DNA from: Candidatus Alangreenwoodia gallinarii
GTDB lineage: Bacteria; Bacillota; Clostridia; Peptostreptococcales; Anaerovoracaceae
NCBI GenBank assembly: GCA_904398315.1
Contig: CAJFPD010000124.1
Span: forward strand, 1-35,870
DNA: 35,870 nucleotides
Reading direction: 5' to 3'
The stretch's first letter is position 1. Every line of letters starts with the position of its first letter. This document shows, piece by piece, positions 24,143-33,517 of this stretch. The position numbers were made by a program, and so were the translations under genes. The notes beneath the pieces are model-generated. The model searched no databases. It saw nothing but the letters and a program-made list of their open reading frames with translations, and was not told where the DNA came from.

Positions 24143-25687
24143 TTACGCGTCTCCCTGTTCCATCAGAAGAATTTTTTCGAAACTGCGTAGCTCTTCTTTC
24201 CGCGGGAGTTCTTCCGCTTTCGGATTTTCGTCGATTTTCAGCAGCATCTCCTCCTTTTCCCGGTACGCCGGCCATTCGGGGCCGGGATTTCCGGTCCGGA
24301 TGAAATTACACCAGGAGCGGTGCATAAAATCGGATACCGCTCTTCCCCGCTCGTCGTCTCCGCCTACAAAACTCAGATCACGCTGAAAGACGAAATTCAG
24401 TTCGGCGATATGACGGCAACCGAATCCCTCTTTTTTCAGACGTTCCGTGAGATAGTCAAAGTGATAGCCGTATACATTTCTTCCTCTGCCGGACAGCGTA
24501 TCCGCATAAGGAAGCATACCTGCTTTAAAGGAAGACAGGCCGATAATGTCGGACATCCTTTCAAAAGAGGTATGTCCGTCGTCTGCCGGATAACGTTTCA
24601 GAATTTCCCGGGCCTGATCTCCGAAGATCCGGGTGACCTCAGCCCTGTAATCCGCTTCTGTCATATTTTTATCCGCAAAGATCGTTCCCTCGTCGGTATT
24701 GAAGCCGAACAGCAGATCCACGTCGTTCAGATACTGAATGCGCGGATTCGGAATGAGATCTCCGTGAAACAGAAGGCCGTCAAGCATCGGATCCGAACGC
24801 ATCTTCCGGTGGGTTCCGTCCGGACGGAAAAACCACGCGCGGATAATATCCTCCGCAGACATCGAACGCAGCTTCTTTACTCCCTCCGGGGAATCGGAAG
24901 CTCCGAGTTCAGAAGCGATCTGACGGGATGCCTCTTTCATAATAACCGGATGTCCTTCGCCGTATTTTGCCACTCTTGCAACGCCGAGAATACTTCCGCT
25001 TTCGAGAATGCAGCGCCTGAACAGCCCCTTTGCGCTCTCAAGTCCCATCAGGATAGAGGTGGTAAAAGCTCCGGCGGATTCTCCGCCTACCGTGATGTTG
25101 TCCGGATCACCTCCGAAGGCTTCGATATTTTCGTGAACCCAGCGCACCGCGCAGAGCGCGTCAAGTATGCCGAAATTGCCTGTGGTTTCCGACTCCCTCT
25201 CAAATTCCTCCAGGGCAAAAAAACCGAGAGCGCTCATCCGGTAATTGATATTAACGTAGACGATGCCATCCTGTGCGAAACGCTCTCCGCGGTAAAGAGG
25301 CATATTTCCCCCTCCTGTCTCATAAGCGCCGCCGTGGATGAAGACGTAAACGGGAAGCTTCGCTTCGGTATCCGGCACGAAATCGGTGCCGCCGCTGATC
25401 CCCTTACATTCTCCGAACGCCGGTGTACTGACGTTCAGATACAGACAGTCTTCTGAGGAAGACTGGAGAATATTTGCCTGGGGTACATGACTGACGGCAA
25501 ACAGCTGCAGCGCAGGTGCGCCGAATGACGTACAGTCGAGTATGCCTTCCCATGGTTTCGGTTCCTGCGGCGGGCGGAAACGGAGATCTCCCACCGGAGG
25601 CTGCGCATAGGGAATTCCCCGGAATGCCAGAAATCCTTCTTTTTTACTGCCTTTTACCGTTCCGTATCTCGTCGTCGCTCTGACCAT
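24143..25687 (-). CDS. Type-B carboxylesterase
   Basis: 514 residues, an alpha/beta-hydrolase of the carboxylesterase type-B (pNB esterase) family. Motifs: FRGIPYAQPPVGDLRFRPP (22-40), SEDCLYLNV (78-86), oxyanion hole FIHGGAYETG (116-125), nucleophile Ser204 in GGESAGAF, the acid in FNTDEGTIF (near 320) and the late HIAELNFVF segment that supplies the catalytic histidine. It hydrolyses ester bonds; the substrate is unknown. No signal peptide is seen, so it is cytoplasmic. A comparatively long gap separates AAAGGAG from the ATG at 25687. It probably forms an operon with the FAD oxidoreductase gene that follows 52 nt downstream. Confidence 0.95.
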   Translation of the reverse strand: MVRATTRYGTVKGSKKEGFLAFRGIPYAQPPVGDLRFRPPQEPKPWEGILDCTSFGAPALQLFAVSHVPQANILQSSSEDCLYLNVSTPAFGECKGISGGTDFVPDTEAKLPVYVFIHGGAYETGGGNMPLYRGERFAQDGIVYVNINYRMSALGFFALEEFERESETTGNFGILDALCAVRWVHENIEAFGGDPDNITVGGESAGAFTTSILMGLESAKGLFRRCILESGSILGVARVAKYGEGHPVIMKEASRQIASELGASDSPEGVKKLRSMSAEDIIRAWFFRPDGTHRKMRSDPMLDGLLFHGDLIPNPRIQYLNDVDLLFGFNTDEGTIFADKNMTEADYRAEVTRIFGDQAREILKRYPADDGHTSFERMSDIIGLSSFKAGMLPYADTLSGRGRNVYGYHFDYLTERLKKEGFGCRHIAELNFVFQRDLSFVGGDDERGRAVSDFMHRSWCNFIRTGNPGPEWPAYREKEEMLLKIDENPKAEELPRKEELRSFEKILLMEQGDA

Positions 25688-26116
25688 ATATTTTCTGTCC
25701 GCTCCTTTCTCAATGAATCCTGAGGATTCTGAATGTTATCTTATTCGTTTTCTTTATTTTCCGGTTTTATTTTTTCTGTTCCTGTTCCGTTCCGGCCTGC
25801 TTCGGATCCGGCCGGAACGTCTGCAGATATTTTACCACAAATAGTGTAAATGATGTTACAATATCCTCTGAACTGAGGGCCGGCAGAACGAAGACGGCGC
25901 TTTTTCCATATTCCTGCGGAATTCCTGCCGCAGAACAGGCTGCGGCGGAAGATGCGGCAAGAATCCATGCGGTAATAAACGTCTGCGATATCGATATCGC
26001 GACAGGATATATAGTTATATAATTGAAGCAAAATACGAAAAAAAATGATATAGAAGCAGTATGAAAAATATGTCTTTCTGTATTTATATCTGAAACGGTC
26101 TTATACGGAGGTACTT
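25688..26116. other. Divergent intergenic region between carboxylesterase and aminotransferase (429 bp)
   Basis: No coding sequence I can support; a 96-codon minus-strand frame at 25741-26031 has an odd composition and no clear binding site. It holds an imperfect inverted repeat TTTACCAC-AAATA-GTGTAAA (about 25836-25856) that may be an operator, and AT-rich DNA (about 26000-26060) with weak -10/-35-like hexamers (TTGAAG at 26024-26029) for the aminotransferase gene. Confidence 0.45.
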
Positions 26117-27238
26117 ATGAAGATTGCAGATTTCGGCGTGGAAATGTGGCTCAATGAAAAAGAGACGGATGTTCTGTATCATCTTTCGGAAACCTGCGCT
26201 AATCCTCTCCGGCTGAAGGAGCTGGAAGCGCTGGCCGAAGACGACGGACTGACAGAAAAGATAGAGGAAATGGTGCTGGATTACGGAGATATCACGGGAT
26301 CCCAACGTCTGAAGCAGGCGGTTGCGGGAATGTATGAGACGCTTTCTGCGGAAAATATCACGGCGGCTCACGGCGGCATCGGGGCAAATTCTCTGCTGCT
26401 CATGACGCTGATTGAACCGGAAGATCACGTCATCTCTTTTCTGCCGACCTATCAGCAGCTCTACTCCATGCCGGAATCCCTGGGAGCCCGCGTCGATCTG
26501 ATCCGTCTCCGTGAGGAAAACGGATGGCAGATCGATCCGAATGAACTGGAAACGCGGATCACGGACAGAACGAAAGCAATCTGCCTCAACAATCCGAATA
26601 ATCCCACCGGTGCGGTTATTCCGGAAGATACGATGAAACGCATCGTCGAAATCGCCCGGAAGCACAACCTTTATCTCATCTGCGACGAAGCCTACCGGGG
26701 ACTCAGCTACGACGGCGAATATCTCACGCCTTCCGTTGCCGATCTTTACGAAAAAGGCGTGGCTACAGGCAGCATGTCAAAGGCCTTCTCTCTGCCGGGA
26801 ATCCGTTTCGGATGGGTGGCCGGCCCTTCGGATCTCATCGCCGATATCAATCGCCACCGCGATTATCATATTATCAGCGTCGGCAAGATTGACGATTATC
26901 TCGCCTGTATCGCGCTGGAAAACAGAGAAGCGATTTTCGCCAGAAACCGGCACTTCTGTCTGGAAAATCTGTCCCTGGTAGAAGAATGGATCAGATCGGA
27001 GCCGCATTTTTCCTGCGTACGCCCTGCCTGCAGCACGACATGTTTCATCCGCTTTGATTTTGACATGGATTCGGAGACGCTATGCGAACGGCTGCATCGG
27101 GAAAAGAGCACATTGCTGGTTCCCGGCCGTTTTTTCGGTTATGACGATCACTTCCGTCTCGGTTTCGGCAGAGAGAAATCGATTCTGGCGGGAGGACTTT
27201 CCGCTGTTTCAGGATGGTTGAGAGAAAACGGACTGTAA
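26117..27238 (+). CDS. Class I/II PLP-dependent aminotransferase
   Basis: 373 residues of fold-type I. Seen: YGDITGSQRLKQAVAGMY (56-73), cofactor-contact residues in TYQQLYSM (111-118), the LNNPNNPTGAV signature (157-167), CDEAYRGLSYDG (189-200), PLP Lys222 in TGSMSKAFSLPGIRFGW (217-233) and a C-terminal substrate-binding region with RLGFGRE near 350. The family includes aspartate- and aromatic-type aminotransferases and relatives in secondary metabolism; the substrate cannot be told. GGAGG lies 6 nt upstream of the ATG. Its stop codon abuts the stop codon of the convergent PyrK-like gene with no base between them. It stands alone on its strand. Confidence 0.94.
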   Translation: MKIADFGVEMWLNEKETDVLYHLSETCANPLRLKELEALAEDDGLTEKIEEMVLDYGDITGSQRLKQAVAGMYETLSAENITAAHGGIGANSLLLMTLIEPEDHVISFLPTYQQLYSMPESLGARVDLIRLREENGWQIDPNELETRITDRTKAICLNNPNNPTGAVIPEDTMKRIVEIARKHNLYLICDEAYRGLSYDGEYLTPSVADLYEKGVATGSMSKAFSLPGIRFGWVAGPSDLIADINRHRDYHIISVGKIDDYLACIALENREAIFARNRHFCLENLSLVEEWIRSEPHFSCVRPACSTTCFIRFDFDMDSETLCERLHREKSTLLVPGRFFGYDDHFRLGFGREKSILAGGLSAVSGWLRENGL

Positions 27239-28291
27239 TCACGGCCGGCTATATTGTTCGGTCCGTACATCTGTGTTTTCTGCTTTTTCCCCGAAAAGCT
27301 CTTCCGGATCGACAGATTCGGAGCATTTGCACATGCGGATTCTCTTTCCCCCGGCTGTGGTAATCTCGCAGGCTCCGCAGACACCTTCTCCGCAGCACAG
27401 ACTCACGTCGTTCGATGTCACGAAATCGGCAGAAGGCCGGAATTCGCTCATGGAGCGGTACATCGCAGAGATAAATTCTCTGCTGCCGAGTATTACGATA
27501 TGATCCGGCCTTTCCATCCTGGCAGATCTGCGGATTTTCTCCATTTCTTCTGCACTTTCAAAATCCCGGAAGACAATATTTCCTCCTCTGGCATACTTCA
27601 GACTCTTCGCTTCTCCGGTCCGGCCCGTCCGTGAAAATTCCTGCGGACGGAAAAAGCGGCGCACCATTTCCTTTTCGAACGGTGCATCTCTTGCGACCAG
27701 CGTGACCTCTGATGAGGCACTGAGCAGATTGCACGCGAAAATTCCGGGACATACGCCGGCTCCGCTGCACAGAATCAGGATACGCCCGTTCCTATTTCTG
27801 AATTTCCGTCCGATCATGCCTCCCCTGTACGGTCCGCGTACCAGAACGTTTTTTTCCGCTTCGTCGAGAGCTTTTGTCTTAGCTGACAGAATGCGGATAC
27901 CGACGGTGACAGACGGACGGGTCAGGCTGACATCGAGAACGGATACCGGAACATCGTAATGATGATCGCATTTCGGGCTGCGCAGAAACAGATAAGCGGC
28001 GGGACGCATGCAACGGATGGCAAAACCCTTCTGAACACCGATTTCCAGGACTATGAAATCTCCGGAGATGTGATATTTCGAGAGAACGGCGCACTCCTTT
28101 TCTTTTCTCTTATTGTTTGCCTTCCGTCCGTTGAACAGAAATTCGTTCAGGATGCACACGCCTTTCCAGTCGCAGTCGCAGCGGTCCCTGCCCTGAAGAC
28201 GGCTGCAGGTCAGACAGTCTCCTGTGACAGCCAGCTCGCATGGACAGTTTTCCGACCCGACGTCGACGCATTTATAGGTATTGATATTCAT
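27239..28291 (-). CDS. PyrK-like FAD/NAD-binding iron-sulfur protein with Cys-rich N-terminus
   Basis: 350 residues. The C-terminal part resembles the electron-transfer subunit of dihydroorotate dehydrogenase and related sulfide-dehydrogenase-like proteins: a ferredoxin-reductase-type core (GRILILCSGAGVCPGIFACN, the NAD-binding region) and a terminal 2Fe-2S motif CCGEGVCGACEITTAGGKRI. Preceding it, residues 8-46 contain eight cysteines (8, 16, 18, 26, 29, 38, 40, 46), not part of canonical PyrK, likely another metal centre. The partner is not identified; no pyrD or glutamate synthase gene is adjacent. Start ATG 28291 with GAGGAG about 13 nt upstream. The stop abuts that of the aminotransferase gene. 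Confidence 0.82.
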   Translation of the reverse strand: MNINTYKCVDVGSENCPCELAVTGDCLTCSRLQGRDRCDCDWKGVCILNEFLFNGRKANNKRKEKECAVLSKYHISGDFIVLEIGVQKGFAIRCMRPAAYLFLRSPKCDHHYDVPVSVLDVSLTRPSVTVGIRILSAKTKALDEAEKNVLVRGPYRGGMIGRKFRNRNGRILILCSGAGVCPGIFACNLLSASSEVTLVARDAPFEKEMVRRFFRPQEFSRTGRTGEAKSLKYARGGNIVFRDFESAEEMEKIRRSARMERPDHIVILGSREFISAMYRSMSEFRPSADFVTSNDVSLCCGEGVCGACEITTAGGKRIRMCKCSESVDPEELFGEKAENTDVRTEQYSRP

Positions 28292-28409
28292 AATAACGAT
28301 CGCTCCTCTTTTTCTTTTTTCCCGATATGACCGGCGGACATGAGTTGAGTCTCCCGTCCGTTATCATGTTATTCCGGCGGAATCGGAAGCGTGCAGAGGA
28401 AATCGTTTT

Positions 28410-29573
28410 TTATTCCGCTGCGATATCCTCCAGATAATAGAGGTCTTTTGAGCAGACGTATTCACCGGCCGAATAGATTTCCATGCTTCCCGCCGTCTGC
28501 CAGCGGCTGACCGGCGCTTTTACCGCATCGGGCACGTCGTAGATGATACTCAGGTCGGAAATCTCGCCCTCCGCTTCCAGGCATGAGATGTCCGTATCCG
28601 ATCCGATCTTTACGGTATCGCTGTCTCCCTCCATGACGACGGCGGAGATCAGCGGCGTCTCTGCCCGTGCTATAACAACGCGTTCAAAGGCTTCAAATCC
28701 ATAGTCAAGAAGACGATAAGCGTCCTCAAACCAGTCGTGGTCGTTTAAAACGACGGCGATGAGTTCCGTTCCGTTCCGCTCGGCCGATGCCACCAGGCAG
28801 CGCCCTGCCGCCGTAGTATATCCTATCTTCACGCCGGTGGCGCCCTCATACTGAAAAATAGTCTTATTTTTATTGTAGAAATATTTATAGGCGTCGGCTC
28901 CCTTCCGCTCCGCCTGATACGTCTTCGAAGAAACGATCTTGCGGAAAAGGTCGTTCTGCAGCGCCTGACGCGTGATCATGGCAAGATCGTAGGCGGAGGA
29001 ATAGTGATTTTCATCCTGCAAACCGGAAGGATTGACGAAGTGGGAGTTTTTCAGCCCCAAGGATGCGGTCCTTTCGTTCATCAGTTCTGCAAAAGTTTCC
29101 GTATCGCCGGCTATCGCTTCCGCCACCGCTGTGGCAGCATCGTTTCCCGAACGCAGCATCATGCCGTAGAGAAGATCCTTCATGGTTATTTTTTCCCCCG
29201 CAGTCAGATAGATGGAGGAGCCTTCCTGTCCGGCAGCGTTTTCCGACACGGTGACGATTTCCTCCGGATCCGCTTCTTCTGCGGCCAGCATGGCGGTCAG
29301 AATTTTCGTCGTGCTGGCGGGATACATATGAGCGTCCATCCTCCGGTCATACAGCACTTTGCCGCTTACGGCGTCGATCAGCACAGCGGTTTCCGCCGAA
29401 ATCGAAGGTTCTGCTGCAGCGATGGTCTGCTGTGCCTCTTCTTTTTCTGCCTTTTTTGCATTTTCCTGCGCAGCGGCTGCAAAGATACAGACTGCTGTCA
29501 GGACAGCGAGACATACCAGTATCACTGCCGCCGGCTTCGGTACATGCTTTTTCCATCGGATAAAATATTTCAA
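28410..29573 (-). CDS. D-alanyl-D-alanine carboxypeptidase (DacF-like)
   Basis: 387 residues. A membrane segment or signal sequence (about 14-36) leads to a serine-type carboxypeptidase (class A penicillin-binding fold, family S11): Ser87 and Lys90 in PASTTKILTAM, Ser142-Gly-Asn in LRSGNDA, and KIG at 249-251 in TGVKIGYTTAAGR. It trims the last D-alanine of peptidoglycan peptides outside the cell. In sporulating relatives the DacF member acts in cortex formation, but vegetative DacA-like enzymes look similar. The start is a TTG at 29573 with AAGGAG 9 nt upstream, a less common start codon. A C-terminal beta domain follows the catalytic part. Confidence 0.93.
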   Translation of the reverse strand: MKYFIRWKKHVPKPAAVILVCLAVLTAVCIFAAAAQENAKKAEKEEAQQTIAAAEPSISAETAVLIDAVSGKVLYDRRMDAHMYPASTTKILTAMLAAEEADPEEIVTVSENAAGQEGSSIYLTAGEKITMKDLLYGMMLRSGNDAATAVAEAIAGDTETFAELMNERTASLGLKNSHFVNPSGLQDENHYSSAYDLAMITRQALQNDLFRKIVSSKTYQAERKGADAYKYFYNKNKTIFQYEGATGVKIGYTTAAGRCLVASAERNGTELIAVVLNDHDWFEDAYRLLDYGFEAFERVVIARAETPLISAVVMEGDSDTVKIGSDTDISCLEAEGEISDLSIIYDVPDAVKAPVSRWQTAGSMEIYSAGEYVCSKDLYYLEDIAAE

Positions 29574-29599
29574 GAAATCCCGCTCCTTCCCGTTTTGTG

Positions 29600-29617
29600 C
29601 TGCCGGTACGCCGGCAG
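29600..29617 (-). promoter_or_regulatory. Hairpin in the dacF-like leader
   Basis: Perfect 7-bp arms (CTGCCGG/CCGGCAG) with a 4-nt loop, about 30 nt upstream of the TTG start and just upstream of the binding site. It may affect translation or mRNA stability. Confidence 0.3.
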
Positions 29618-29733
29618 ATCTTAAATTTTCTTTTTTCTTTTCAGGAAATCTTACAGAAAACCGGGGCGGATTATGCCTGTTTTCTCAGGTCCGGCAGTCG
29701 GAAAGACGGTCCCGGATCATTTTTCGGACCGGT

Positions 29734-29763
29734 TTGACCGGCAGCACCGATATACATTATAAT
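29734..29763 (+). promoter_or_regulatory. Sigma-A-type promoter of the GNAT gene
   Basis: TTGACC (29734-29739), 18-bp spacer, TATAAT (29758-29763), about 65 nt upstream of the start codon. Confidence 0.6.
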
Positions 29764-29829
29764 GTTTCTCCGTAAGCTTCCGGCACAAGAGCCGACAGCA
29801 AGGAATGCAGACAGAGAGGAAGGAAATTT

Positions 29830-30366
29830 ATGAGACTGAAAGAAGCAGAGAAACAGCAGCTGGGACAGATTGAATCGCTCTATCTCAGCGCATTTCCTGC
29901 GGCGGAGCGTGTACCGTTTGCGCTGCTGCAGGAAAAAAGAGAGGAAGGATCTGTCCGGATTTTCGCTGTGGAATCGGATGAGGGCGATTTCAACGGCATG
30001 GCGATTACCATGGAGTCAGAGGACATGGCGCTTCTCGGATATTTTGCCATATCCTCCGGACGCCGGGGCGGCGGTATCGGCTCTGCGGCGTTCCGGCTGC
30101 TGAAGGATCTCTTTGCGGATAAACGCTTTTTTCTTGAGGTGGAGAGCACGTCTGTGGAATCGGAAAACGCTCAGGAACGGGAGGAGCGTAAGATTTTCTA
30201 TTACAGAAACGGGATGGAGGAATCTTCTCTCACCGTACTCCTCAAAGGTGTGGAAATGGATATTCTGACACGTTCCTGCAGAATCAGCTATGAAGATTAC
30301 CGCAGATTTTACATCAGTCTTTTCGGAGACGAGATCAGGGAAAAAATTCAGCTGATTCATGAATGA
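29830..30366 (+). CDS. GNAT-family N-acetyltransferase
   Basis: 178 residues. The N-terminal part (IESLYLSAFPAAERVPFALL) and the acetyl-CoA pyrophosphate loop (SSGRRGGGIGSAAFRLL, about 75-91) followed by FLEVES fit the GNAT fold, which moves an acetyl group from acetyl-CoA to an amine. The substrate is unknown; the C-terminal part has an EERKIFYYRNGMEES helix typical of the late region. The start has GGAAGGAAATTT upstream, and a good promoter precedes it. It is followed by a long hairpin terminator and is the only plus-strand gene in this stretch, convergent with the helicase. Confidence 0.88.
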   Translation: MRLKEAEKQQLGQIESLYLSAFPAAERVPFALLQEKREEGSVRIFAVESDEGDFNGMAITMESEDMALLGYFAISSGRRGGGIGSAAFRLLKDLFADKRFFLEVESTSVESENAQEREERKIFYYRNGMEESSLTVLLKGVEMDILTRSCRISYEDYRRFYISLFGDEIREKIQLIHE

Positions 30367-30392
30367 TGAAAACTTTTCGGAAGCAGAAAATA

Positions 30393-30436
30393 GAAGGCCG
30401 GCCGGGTTTTTCTGTGTAAAAACCCGGCCGGCCTTC
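30393..30436. terminator. Long perfect hairpin between GNAT gene and helicase gene
   Basis: Perfect 19-bp arms (30393-30411 and 30418-30436), 6-nt loop, with GGCCGGCC in the stem. It lies 27 nt after the GNAT stop and 70 nt after the helicase stop (minus strand). A T-rich stretch follows on the plus strand, so it is best read as a bidirectional terminator. Confidence 0.7.
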
Positions 30437-30505
30437 TCCGCATGCTCTTTTTTATTTGCTCTGTCTTCTTTTCTCCGCTTTTCTGATGTGTTCGACAGAA
30501 CTTTC

Positions 30506-32492
30506 TTACAGCGGCTTCAGTTTTACGTGAAAAGAGATGGTCCGGGGCGTGTCCATCCCGTCAAACAGGACGACGCAGGCTTCCCTCGCTTCGTCCACCG
30601 CCGTGATGGTTCCGTCTCCGAAGACATTGTGGCGTACTCTCTGCCCTGTCGTGTATCCCGGCACCCTGTCTTCGGAATCATCGATCAGACGGCGGCTGCT
30701 GAAGAAGATATAATCTCTCGTCTCATCGATCAGACCTTCCCGCGGCTCTTTCACAAAGGTCAGCAAATCTTTTCCGATGTCCAGGAGAAAACGGGAGGGA
30801 TAACGGGGAGAACCGTCGAAATTACGTCCCTCCGCTTCGGACAGATAAAGTCCCTTTTCCGCTCTTGTTACAGCCACGAAGGCGAGCCGGCGCTCCTCTT
30901 CCATGCCTTTTTTCGTCTTTGTCTTTCTGGACGGGAAGATTCCCTCGTTCATTCCGCAGAGAAAAACATACGGGAATTCCAGCCCTTTGGCCGCGTGAAC
31001 CGTCATCATGCGGACCCGATCTCCCGTTTCAGCGGCATTGCTGCCAGAAAAGAGCGCCGCGTGATTCAGATAATGCTCCGGCGTACATTCCTCGCCGCAG
31101 GAAACTTCGTATTCATAGACAGACTGTTTCAGCTCCGCCAGATTGTCCAGCCTTTCCTGGTTTCCCTCCGTCCGCAGCATGGCCTCATATCCGCTGGCGT
31201 CCAGGATATCCGAGAGAACTTCAGAGACAGGCCGTCCCTCGTAATCTTTGGAAGCCTTTTCGATCAGACTGTAAAAATCCGCGGCGCCTGTTCTCTTCAG
31301 AATTTCCTCTCCGATATTGTCGGCCAGAGCCTGATAGAGGGTACATCCCCGTGCCTGCGCGTAATCCTGCAGAAAGCGGATACGCCGCACGCCGATATTG
31401 CGCTTCGGAACGTTGACGATCCTGAGAAAGGAAAGATCATCCTTGTATACGATCATGCGGAGATAGGACAGTGCGTCCTTAATCTCCATCCGTCCGAAAA
31501 AGGGAACGCCGCTGTAAACGGCATAGGGAATTTCTTTTTTCAGAAAGGCATTTTCCACACTGCGCGTCACATAATGAGCCCGGTACAGGACGGCGATATC
31601 CCGAAAAGCGATTCCCCGCTCGCGGAGACCGGAAATCCTTTCTGCGATCCATTCCGCTTCTGCTTCCTGCGTCTCTCCGTGAAAACAGAGAACCGGCTCT
31701 CCGTCCGGCAGGATGGCGGTGAGATCCTTGGGAATCCGCTCCGTATTTTTAGAGATCAGCGCATTGGCCGCTGCGAGAATCTGCGGCGTCGAGCGATAAT
31801 TTTCAGTCATCATGACAGTCTTAGCATCAGGAAATGCTCTGTCGAAATCGAGAAGATATTTCACATCCGCGCCCCGCCAGGTATATATGGTCTGATCCGG
31901 GTCACCCACCACAAACAGATTGCCGTGATAGGCGCACAGCACCCGCATCAGCTCGTACTGGAGCTCGTCGATGTCCTGAAATTCGTCTACCATAATATAT
32001 TCCAGTCTACTTTGCCATTTGAGCCGAATACTTTCATTCTGTCCGAAAATGTACAGGACAAATTTGATCAGATCGTTATAGTCCAGTCCGAAACATTTTT
32101 TCTCCTGATAGAGGTAACCGTAAAAAATGATGTCCTCCGCCTCTTTCGCCTCGAAATATTTCCTGCGGAGGGAGTCCACAGAAAACCGGATGAGATCCCG
32201 GTAGTATTCCGGTTCGCGGTAGAGCTTTCTCATTTCGATCATATCTCTGGCTCTGCTGAATGTCATATCCCGAAGCGTCAGTCCCCTCTCCTCATAGATG
32301 ATTTTCAGCATGGAATCGATGTCGGAATTGTCCAGGACGAGGAAACTCTTCGGATATTGCACTGCGTGGCTGTCCTCCTGGAGCACCGACACGCAGAAGC
32401 CGTGAAATGTATTGATATATCCGGTGTCATCGTCGCCCGTCAGATTGTGTATGCGCTGCCGCATCCAGTCCCTGCAGCAGATCTTCCATCAT
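30506..32492 (-). pseudogene. UvrD/PcrA-like helicase lacking its Walker A segment
   Basis: An open frame of 652 codons (ATG at 32464) has every later superfamily 1A motif: TFHGFC (19-24), DEFQD (160-164), VVGDPDQTIYTWRG, ENYRSTPQIL, TVHAAKGLEFPYVFL and FVAVTRAEKGL, plus a C-terminal Tudor-like end. The Q motif and Walker A loop, which bind ATP, are missing. Directly upstream, a second frame starting at 32492 (ATGA overlap with the metallophosphoesterase stop) reads MMEDLLQGLDAA, the kind of N-terminus this family has. The two frames meet at 32458-32465, where ATGCGGCA fits both LDAA and EMRQR. A deletion of roughly 150-180 nt between 8-bp repeats would explain this. The product would not hydrolyse ATP. 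Confidence 0.85.
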
Positions 32493-33517
32493 GTTCTCAA
32501 TATCCCCTTTTTCCCGCGGACGATCTCTGTGACGACGATCTCCGGACGGTTGTTGAAACGCAGCGGTACGATGCTTCCTCCGATTCCTCGGCTGACCACC
32601 ATACCGGTATTTTTTTCCCGGTAAAGACCGGAATCGTACCTTGGAAAGAATCCCTGGCCCGGTGCAAACAGACCTCCGAGAAGAGGCAGTCGGAACTGCC
32701 CGCCGTGGGCATGTCCGCTGAAGACGAAATTGACGCCGCAGGCGGCATAAGCATCGAACAGTTCCGGCCTGTGAGAAAGCAGAACAGAATAACAGTCTTC
32801 ATCCCGGAGAGCTTTTATTTCTTCAGAGATGAGCTTCGCATTTTTTTCTCTCTGTTGCTGACGGGACAGTGCCTGTCCTTCAGGCGGAAATTTCTGAGAA
32901 AATGTCTTATCCGCACAGAAATCCGGATCGTTGACGCCGATAATCTGGATTTTTTCGCCGCCTTTTTCGATGTATTCCGCCTCGTTCTGGAGAATATGTA
33001 CCCCTTCCGCTTTCATAGATTTCTTCAGTTCACGGTATTCGCCGGGAATTCTCGACTCGTGATTGCCCGCTACATAATAGACCGGCGCAACGGAGATGAT
33101 CTGATCGATGAGATCGGCTGCGATTTTCGTATCGGTCCGCCGCGAATCGATAAAATCTCCGGTGACGACGATGAGATCCGGCGACGATTGTTTCACCAGC
33201 CGGACCAGTTTTTCATTTTCTTCCCCGTACACGGAGTTGTGAAAATCGGAAATCTGAGCGATGCGGAGACCGGAAAAGGCCTCCGGTATGCTGTCATCCG
33301 TAACGGAAATTTCACGCAGCATCAGTGCGGTATTCTGCCATAATGTCCACGTCATGACGGCTGCTGCGGAGGCGGCGCCGACGGCGATTGCCATCCGCTT
33401 TTTCCTCCGGCGTTTCTGCTGCGCCGCATATGCCGCTTCTTTCGCCGCTTTTTTTCCATAGCCGAATCCATGAGGCGGTCTGCCTTCCGGCAGAAGCTGC
33501 CGTATATTTTTCAGCAT
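32489..33517 (-). CDS. Calcineurin-like metallophosphoesterase, membrane-anchored
   Basis: 342 residues from the ATG at 33517 (GGAGAGCGG upstream); a longer frame to 33577 overlaps the GIY-YIG gene and is not used. A basic N-terminal region and a membrane segment (about 42-60) are followed by the YkuE/YaeI-type phosphoesterase domain: ISDFHN, VVTGDFID, YVAGNHES, LLSHRPE and FSGHAHGGQF bind two metals. Related enzymes act on lipids or small phosphodiesters at the membrane; the substrate is unknown. The start overlaps the GIY-YIG gene by 7 nt and the stop overlaps the original start of the helicase gene (ATGA), so translation appears coupled along the operon. Confidence 0.92.
   Translation of the reverse strand: MLKNIRQLLPEGRPPHGFGYGKKAAKEAAYAAQQKRRRKKRMAIAVGAASAAAVMTWTLWQNTALMLREISVTDDSIPEAFSGLRIAQISDFHNSVYGEENEKLVRLVKQSSPDLIVVTGDFIDSRRTDTKIAADLIDQIISVAPVYYVAGNHESRIPGEYRELKKSMKAEGVHILQNEAEYIEKGGEKIQIIGVNDPDFCADKTFSQKFPPEGQALSRQQQREKNAKLISEEIKALRDEDCYSVLLSHRPELFDAYAACGVNFVFSGHAHGGQFRLPLLGGLFAPGQGFFPRYDSGLYREKNTGMVVSRGIGGSIVPLRFNNRPEIVVTEIVRGKKGILRT

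Noticed and set aside
25741-26031. A 96-codon minus-strand frame in the aminotransferase upstream region
   Set aside because: Odd composition, no clear ribosome binding site and no family likeness; it lies over the AT-rich promoter region.
30359-33343. A plus-strand open frame of 994 codons opposite the helicase and metallophosphoesterase genes
   Set aside because: Very long, but its protein shows no domain or sensible composition, while the opposite strand carries unmistakable helicase and phosphoesterase motifs. It results from codon bias of the real genes.
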